From the IMG/VR virus record IMGVR_UViG_3300046758_000235, positions 1 to 24,413 of that record: a DNA stretch of 24,413 nt. One strand, 5' to 3'. Origin of the DNA: a virus. How positions within the stretch are numbered: position 1 is the stretch's first letter; the number at the start of each line of letters is the position of its first letter. Positions 20,737-24,413 of this stretch are shown here, piece by piece. Made by a program: the position numbers and the translations under genes. The notes beneath the pieces are model-generated. The model was given only the letters and a program-made list of their open reading frames with translations, was not told the origin of the DNA and did not search any database.

Positions 20737-21411
20737 CTATTTATCAATATCGGACTTGACTACTAATTTATCCACACGCCTAACATTAGATAGCATTAAA
20801 CTGCATAATTGCAATGTTTTTTCGTCTCTAGCATAAAAATACATATCGTTTACATACCCATTGTAGGTTAATTGTTCTAATAGTACAGGACCTACTTTAA
20901 CTTGTCTAGTATTATTTTTAGCCCAATTAGCAAAGCCGGAAGTGTCGCCTACGTTAACTCCAAACGTTACTTTATATTCGTATCCGTTGCTACTGTCAAC
21001 AATAATAGTATTTGAATCAAGTGTTGGAATATGACTTGGATTTGGTTCCCAAAGTTCTAATAGGTTGTCTTTATTAATAGCACTTTTTAAAGTGTGTATC
21101 CATTCGTGGTTATTAGAGTATACACTAATATTAATGTTTTGAATTCGTAAAGTATAGTCGTCTCTTGCTCTAACTAAGAACTTATATAGTTTACGAGCAT
21201 CTAAGAAACTTAATTCACTTACAGAAAGTACACGAGCAAAGCTCTTTAAAACTAAAGGCTGACCTGACTCGTATTGTTGTTGGAGTGTATCAAGAACCTC
21301 TCTAGCATGAGAAAGGTTCTTGTCTCTGAATATACTACCTATACTATTGTTAATAGCAAGTTTGTAAAGATACTTGCCCCAAAATAACTTAGTTGTCTCT
21401 AATTTCTTCAA
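20737..21411 (-). CDS. Hypothetical protein, 224 aa, after clpA
   Basis: The frame opens with a TTG at 21409-21411, 23 bases inside the end of clpA, with GAAGG upstream; no ATG occurs until far into the frame, so the TTG start is likely. The N-terminal half is helical and basic (KLFWGKYLYKLAINN, LSFLDARKLYKFLVRARDDY). The C-terminal half looks like alternating strands and helices, with IIVDSSNGYEYKVTFGV and QLTYNGYVNDMYFYARDEKTLQL. There is no membrane segment and no motif I recognise. Translation coupled to clpA might point to a partner of ClpA, but this is weak. Confidence 0.7.
   Translation of the reverse strand: MKKLETTKLFWGKYLYKLAINNSIGSIFRDKNLSHAREVLDTLQQQYESGQPLVLKSFARVLSVSELSFLDARKLYKFLVRARDDYTLRIQNINISVYSNNHEWIHTLKSAINKDNLLELWEPNPSHIPTLDSNTIIVDSSNGYEYKVTFGVNVGDTSGFANWAKNNTRQVKVGPVLLEQLTYNGYVNDMYFYARDEKTLQLCSLMLSNVRRVDKLVVKSDIDK
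20738..20745 (-). promoter_or_regulatory. T4-late-promoter-like GATAAATA motif
   Basis: GATAAATA on the minus strand, one base from TATAAATA, 5 bases before the ATG of the beta-rich structural protein and overlapping the upstream TAG stop. It is the same octamer, at almost the same distance, as at 16509-16516. Chance in A+T-rich DNA is not excluded. Confidence 0.3.
20971..20999 (-). promoter_or_regulatory. Possible sigma-70-type promoter inside the 224-aa gene
   Basis: TTGACA (20994-20999) and TATAAA (20971-20976, one mismatch) on the minus strand are 17 bases apart. It lies inside a coding region about 240 bases before the beta-rich structural gene. The spacing equals that of the stronger promoters, but this one could be chance. 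Confidence 0.35.
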
Positions 21412-23641
21412 CGACTTGACCTTCAGACTCTAGAACAAATGCGCCGTCCTTAAAGTCAACAGTTACCTTGCCGCCATCTTTTAAACTACCAAATAATAGT
21501 TCTCTTGACAGTGGACGTTTGATCTCTTTATCGATAACTCGTTGTAAAGGTCTTGCACCCATCTTACTATCAAAGCCTTTTTCAACTAATTGATCTAATG
21601 CTTCATCAGTAATAATAATATCTACTTGCTTATCCTTAACCATATTTTTAAGTTCAACAAGGAACTTGCCAACAATCTTCATCATTATCTCTTTGCCTAA
21701 TTTAGCAAATGTAATTGTTGCATCAAGTCTGTTTCTAAATTCTGGTGCAAAGAATTTTTTAAGTTCTTTATCTTCGTATCCTGCGCCATCAAAGTCTTCG
21801 TCAAATCCAATAGTATTTTTCTCTGCTTCTTTAGCACCTAAGTTAGTAGTAAGAATTAGAATACAATTACGTGCATCTGCTTCTCTACCATTAGAGCCTG
21901 TAACTTTACCATTGTCCATAACTTGTAATAAAATCTGTGATACGTCTGGATGTGCTTTTTCAATCTCATCTAGTAGTAATACACAATTAGGATTCTCTTG
22001 AATTTTCTCAATAAGTAACCCACCTTTTTCTTCGTGTCCTACATATCCTGGAGGTGAACCTAACAGTTTAGCAACAGCATGTTTCTCTTGATACTCTGAC
22101 ATATCAAAACGTACTAGTCCTACACCAAGTGCCGATGCAAGTTGTTTTGCTGTTTCTGTTTTACCTGTACCTGTTGGACCCATAAACACAAACGAACCTA
22201 CTGGCTTGTCTTCCGGTTTAAGTCCTGCTTGTGCAACTAAAATTTTATCAACAATACTTTCAATTGCTTCGTCTTGTCCGTATACTTGACTCTTAAGATT
22301 CTTTTCTAAGTTAGCAAGATTTTCTGTTTCACGTTCTGCTACTTGCTCTTCAGGCAAGTTTAACATTTTACTAAGTTCAAATTGTACACTACTTTCATCA
22401 ACAATTTGTTGCTCAGGTGGTATTTCTTTTAGTTTAAATCTTGCACATGCAACATCTAACAAGTCAATTGCTTTATCAGGTAGTTTCTTGTCTGCTTGAT
22501 ATTTCACACTTAGTTTTACAGCCGCTTCAATAGCATCATCAGTAATTACAGTTTTGTGAAAATCTTCGTAGTACTTTTTAATACCATGTAAGATATCTTT
22601 TGTTACTTCTGAAGTTGGCTCATCAACTGTTACACGTTGGAATCGACGCATCAATGCACGATCCTTTTCAAAGTACTTGCGGTATTCATCCCAAGTAGTT
22701 GACGCAACAACTTTAATGTTACCTTTACTTAGTGCTGGCTTTAGCATATTAGCAAGGTCATTTGCACTGTTGCCGCCACCTGCGCCTGCACCACTTATCA
22801 TGTGTGCTTCGTCAATAAACATAATTGTTTTGCCTTTGCCTTTTAAACCTGCTAGTACAAGTTTAAAACGTTCTTCAAAGTCACCTCTATATTTTGAACC
22901 TGCTAGTAGCGATCCAATATCAAGGTTATAAACATTGTATTCTTTTAAAAACTCTGGAACTTGATCGTTAACAATTTTCCATGCTAGACCTTCTGCAATA
23001 GCAGTTTTACCAACACCTGGATCACCAACTAGTAGTACGTTGTTCTTTTGTCTACGTCCTAATGAAAGAGCAATGCTTTCAATTTCTTCAGCTCTGCCAA
23101 TTACAGGATCAATTTTGTTTTGCTTAACTTCATCATTTAAGTTTGTTGTAAATGCTCGAAGTGCTTTTTGTCCTTGACCTGTTTCTGCTATGTCATCTTC
23201 TGTAGTTGTTATTTCTGTACTTACATATTCAGCAAATGCTTCTTTAGTAATACCTGCTTCTTCTAAGTAGTAAACTGCCATTGATTTCTTTTCTGCAAGT
23301 GTACTAACAAGTACATCAGTAAGATCAATTTCAGGACGGCCTTGAAACAACACTTGTGTAAATGCTCTGTTAAGAACACGTTCTACTGTTTGTGTTTTCT
23401 TTGGCTTGTATTTTGTTTCTTCTATTTTAATATCATCTAACTTAGTAGTAAGGTAATGTTCTAAATTCTTTTTAAGATAGTCTACGTCTGAGCCAAAGCC
23501 CTTCACTACGTTATAAAAATTCTCCTCACAGAGCATTGCAAACACTAGGTGTTCTAGTGTTACATACTCGTGTTGTAACTTCTTAGCATCTTTAATGCTT
23601 TTCTCAAAAACCAACTGTAATGAATTACTCGGTTCAACCAT
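21389..23641 (-). CDS. clpA: ClpA-type AAA+ unfoldase with ClpP-docking loop
   Basis: A complete 750-residue double-ring AAA+ protein (E. coli ClpA has 758). The N-domain (about 1-145) begins with the usual LEHLVFAML repeat. D1 has Walker A GDPGVGKTA (206-214), pore loop KYRGDFE (250-256) and Walker B FIDEAH (275-280). D2 has GPTGTGKT (488-495), pore loop GYVG (532-535), LLLDEIEKAH (555-564) and the arginine region EFRNRLD (634-640). IGF at 611-613, just before it, is the tripeptide loop that docks on ClpP. There is no ClpB-type middle domain, so it should feed ClpP rather than disaggregate. No clpP or clpS is in the window; host ClpP is the likely partner. It overlaps the deformylase gene by 8 bases. 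Confidence 0.93.
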   Translation of the reverse strand: MVEPSNSLQLVFEKSIKDAKKLQHEYVTLEHLVFAMLCEENFYNVVKGFGSDVDYLKKNLEHYLTTKLDDIKIEETKYKPKKTQTVERVLNRAFTQVLFQGRPEIDLTDVLVSTLAEKKSMAVYYLEEAGITKEAFAEYVSTEITTTEDDIAETGQGQKALRAFTTNLNDEVKQNKIDPVIGRAEEIESIALSLGRRQKNNVLLVGDPGVGKTAIAEGLAWKIVNDQVPEFLKEYNVYNLDIGSLLAGSKYRGDFEERFKLVLAGLKGKGKTIMFIDEAHMISGAGAGGGNSANDLANMLKPALSKGNIKVVASTTWDEYRKYFEKDRALMRRFQRVTVDEPTSEVTKDILHGIKKYYEDFHKTVITDDAIEAAVKLSVKYQADKKLPDKAIDLLDVACARFKLKEIPPEQQIVDESSVQFELSKMLNLPEEQVAERETENLANLEKNLKSQVYGQDEAIESIVDKILVAQAGLKPEDKPVGSFVFMGPTGTGKTETAKQLASALGVGLVRFDMSEYQEKHAVAKLLGSPPGYVGHEEKGGLLIEKIQENPNCVLLLDEIEKAHPDVSQILLQVMDNGKVTGSNGREADARNCILILTTNLGAKEAEKNTIGFDEDFDGAGYEDKELKKFFAPEFRNRLDATITFAKLGKEIMMKIVGKFLVELKNMVKDKQVDIIITDEALDQLVEKGFDSKMGARPLQRVIDKEIKRPLSRELLFGSLKDGGKVTVDFKDGAFVLESEGQVVEEIRDN

Positions 23642-24146
23642 GCTGTATTTTCCTCTTTTTAAGTTCTTTTAAACGTTTCTTTTTTGCTCGATCTAATTTT
23701 AGTCTACTAATGCGATCAGTAAATTCAATACCTTGTAAGTGATCGAACTCATGTAAAAAACATCTAGCATCTATGTCGTATAATTCTATTATACGTTCTT
23801 TTGCATCAATGTCAAGAAACTTGGCAACCAAACCTCTTGGTCTTTTTATAGTAAGAAATAAGTCTGGATGACTTAAACAGCCTTCTGGTAAGTCTTCATA
23901 GTTTACCGTTGCACTTTCAACAGTAGGGTTTATAATAACCAATGGACTATTATCTTCTAATAGGTGTGGTTTCATTACAAATATTTTAGCATCTAATCCT
24001 ACTTGATTTGCGCTAAGTCCAATACCGCCTTCTTCTTTCATAAGGTCAATCATTTTTTCACTAATTGCTTTTGCATCTAGTTTTTCAAAGTCAAAGTCTA
24101 CTACGACTTTTTGTAACCATGGGTCAGGTGATTTAATTAAGTGCAT
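23634..24146 (-). CDS. def: Peptide deformylase
   Basis: A 170-residue iron/zinc hydrolase with all three family motifs: GGIGLSANQVG (40-50), EGCLS (88-92) with metal ligand Cys90, and HEFDHLQG (132-139) with ligands His132 and His136 and catalytic Glu133. It removes the formyl group from the N-terminal methionine of new proteins. The basic C-terminal helix (RLKLDRAKKKRLKELKKRK) seen in bacterial enzymes is kept, whereas several other phage deformylases are shorter. Deformylases are known from marine T4-like phages. It overlaps the DnaJ-like gene by 14 bases and clpA by 8, so the three are likely made together. Confidence 0.95.
   Translation of the reverse strand: MHLIKSPDPWLQKVVVDFDFEKLDAKAISEKMIDLMKEEGGIGLSANQVGLDAKIFVMKPHLLEDNSPLVIINPTVESATVNYEDLPEGCLSHPDLFLTIKRPRGLVAKFLDIDAKERIIELYDIDARCFLHEFDHLQGIEFTDRISRLKLDRAKKKRLKELKKRKIQHG
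23788..23815 (-). promoter_or_regulatory. Possible sigma-70-type promoter inside the deformylase gene, before clpA
   Basis: A perfect TTGACA (23810-23815) and a perfect TATAAT (23788-23793) on the minus strand are 16 bases apart, about 145 bases before the clpA ATG. It would let clpA be transcribed without the deformylase. Its place inside a gene leaves room for chance. Confidence 0.5.
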
Positions 24147-24413
24147 CTTTTATCCTCTCCAACTCTTGTACAATACCTTCATTCTCAATATTTGGTATTG
24201 CAGGGTTTAGTTTAACAATTATATTACCTCTGTGTCCGTCTTTAACATTAGGTATACCGTAATTAGGAATTGCAAATTTAGCAGTCGGTTGTGTGCCTTT
24301 AGGTATCTTTACTGATAAGTCTTTACCATCTAAAGTTTTAAACTTAGCTTCTCCGCCCAATAATAAATCAAATACTGAGCATAGTAAAGTTATTACTAAG
24401 TTATTACCTTCAC
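24133..24413 (-). CDS. DnaJ/Hsp40-like protein, C-terminal part (5' end beyond window)
   Basis: The frame is open to the right edge, so the gene starts outside the window; only the last 92 residues are visible. They read EGNNLVITLLCSVFDLLLGG, then EAKFKTLDGKDLSVKIPKGTQP, FAIPNYGIPN, RGNIIVKLNPAIPN and a final acidic helix. This follows the substrate-binding C-terminal domain of DnaJ (GG-x-x-x-V-x-T-L-D-G...K-I-P-x-G-T-Q...G-x-G-I-P...G-D-L-x-V). Whether a J-domain is attached cannot be seen. DnaJ hands unfolded proteins to DnaK. A TTG at 24360 could start a 75-residue fragment, but conserved sequence continues upstream of it, so the longer reading is right. Confidence 0.82.
   Translation of the reverse strand, partial: EGNNLVITLLCSVFDLLLGGEAKFKTLDGKDLSVKIPKGTQPTAKFAIPNYGIPNVKDGHRGNIIVKLNPAIPNIENEGIVQELERIKDALN

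Overview
This window looks like part of the genome of a marine T4-like phage (myovirus). Every gene I can support reads leftward on the minus strand. Genes abut or overlap by 1-41 bases, the DNA is visibly A+T-rich, and there is no gap longer than about 75 bases. The T4-type hallmarks are a family B DNA polymerase (gp43, 890 aa), a gp45-type sliding clamp and a DsbA-like double-strand DNA-binding protein. A run of lysine-rich, low-complexity proteins carries sequence blocks I associate with marine T4-like phages. No photosynthesis gene is visible. A DUF465/YdcH-like coiled-coil gene hints at a proteobacterial (for example SAR11-type) host, but the host cannot be fixed from this window.

Layout in the direction of transcription (right to left). 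(1) 24.4-20.4 kb is a protein-homeostasis block: the C-terminal part of a DnaJ-like protein (cut by the window edge), a peptide deformylase and a complete ClpA-type unfoldase with an IGF ClpP-docking loop, then an unrecognised protein and a small probable structural protein. (2) 20.4-14.8 kb holds eight tightly packed genes, probably for head or internal virion proteins. Several begin with a short M-x-L/V-x-x-L/I-x-E peptide like a T4 capsid-targeting or gp21 cleavage signal, and two carry enzyme domains (a nucleotidyltransferase; a deoxyribonucleotidase/ParB-like fusion). (3) 14.7-13.9 kb: DsbA-like protein behind a perfect sigma-70-type promoter, and two small membrane proteins. (4) 13.9-6.6 kb: flavin-dependent halogenase, gp43, a 37-aa gene, a ferredoxin-NADP reductase-like enzyme, a cupin, a glycerol-3-phosphate-type cytidylyltransferase, a eukaryote-type phosphomannomutase-like HAD enzyme, then gp45. 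A metabolic cassette thus lies between the polymerase and its clamp. (5) 6.6-2.2 kb: a TGT/DpdA-like transglycosylase, a DUF465-like protein, an unknown protein, a QueD-like protein, a small basic protein and a GT-B glycosyltransferase, which could form a 7-deazaguanine DNA-modification module. (6) 2.2-0 kb: cupin-like protein, unknown protein, small membrane protein, purine phosphoribosyltransferase and a HIT-family protein cut by the left edge.

Transcription: strong sigma-70-type promoters (TTGACA, 16-17 bp, TATAAT or one mismatch) lie on the coding strand before gp45, before the DsbA-like gene, before the QueD-like gene and inside the DUF465-like and deformylase genes. A different motif, GATAAATA, resembling the T4 late promoter, sits just before two probable virion genes. 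No tRNA, rRNA, CRISPR array, insertion sequence or origin was recognised.
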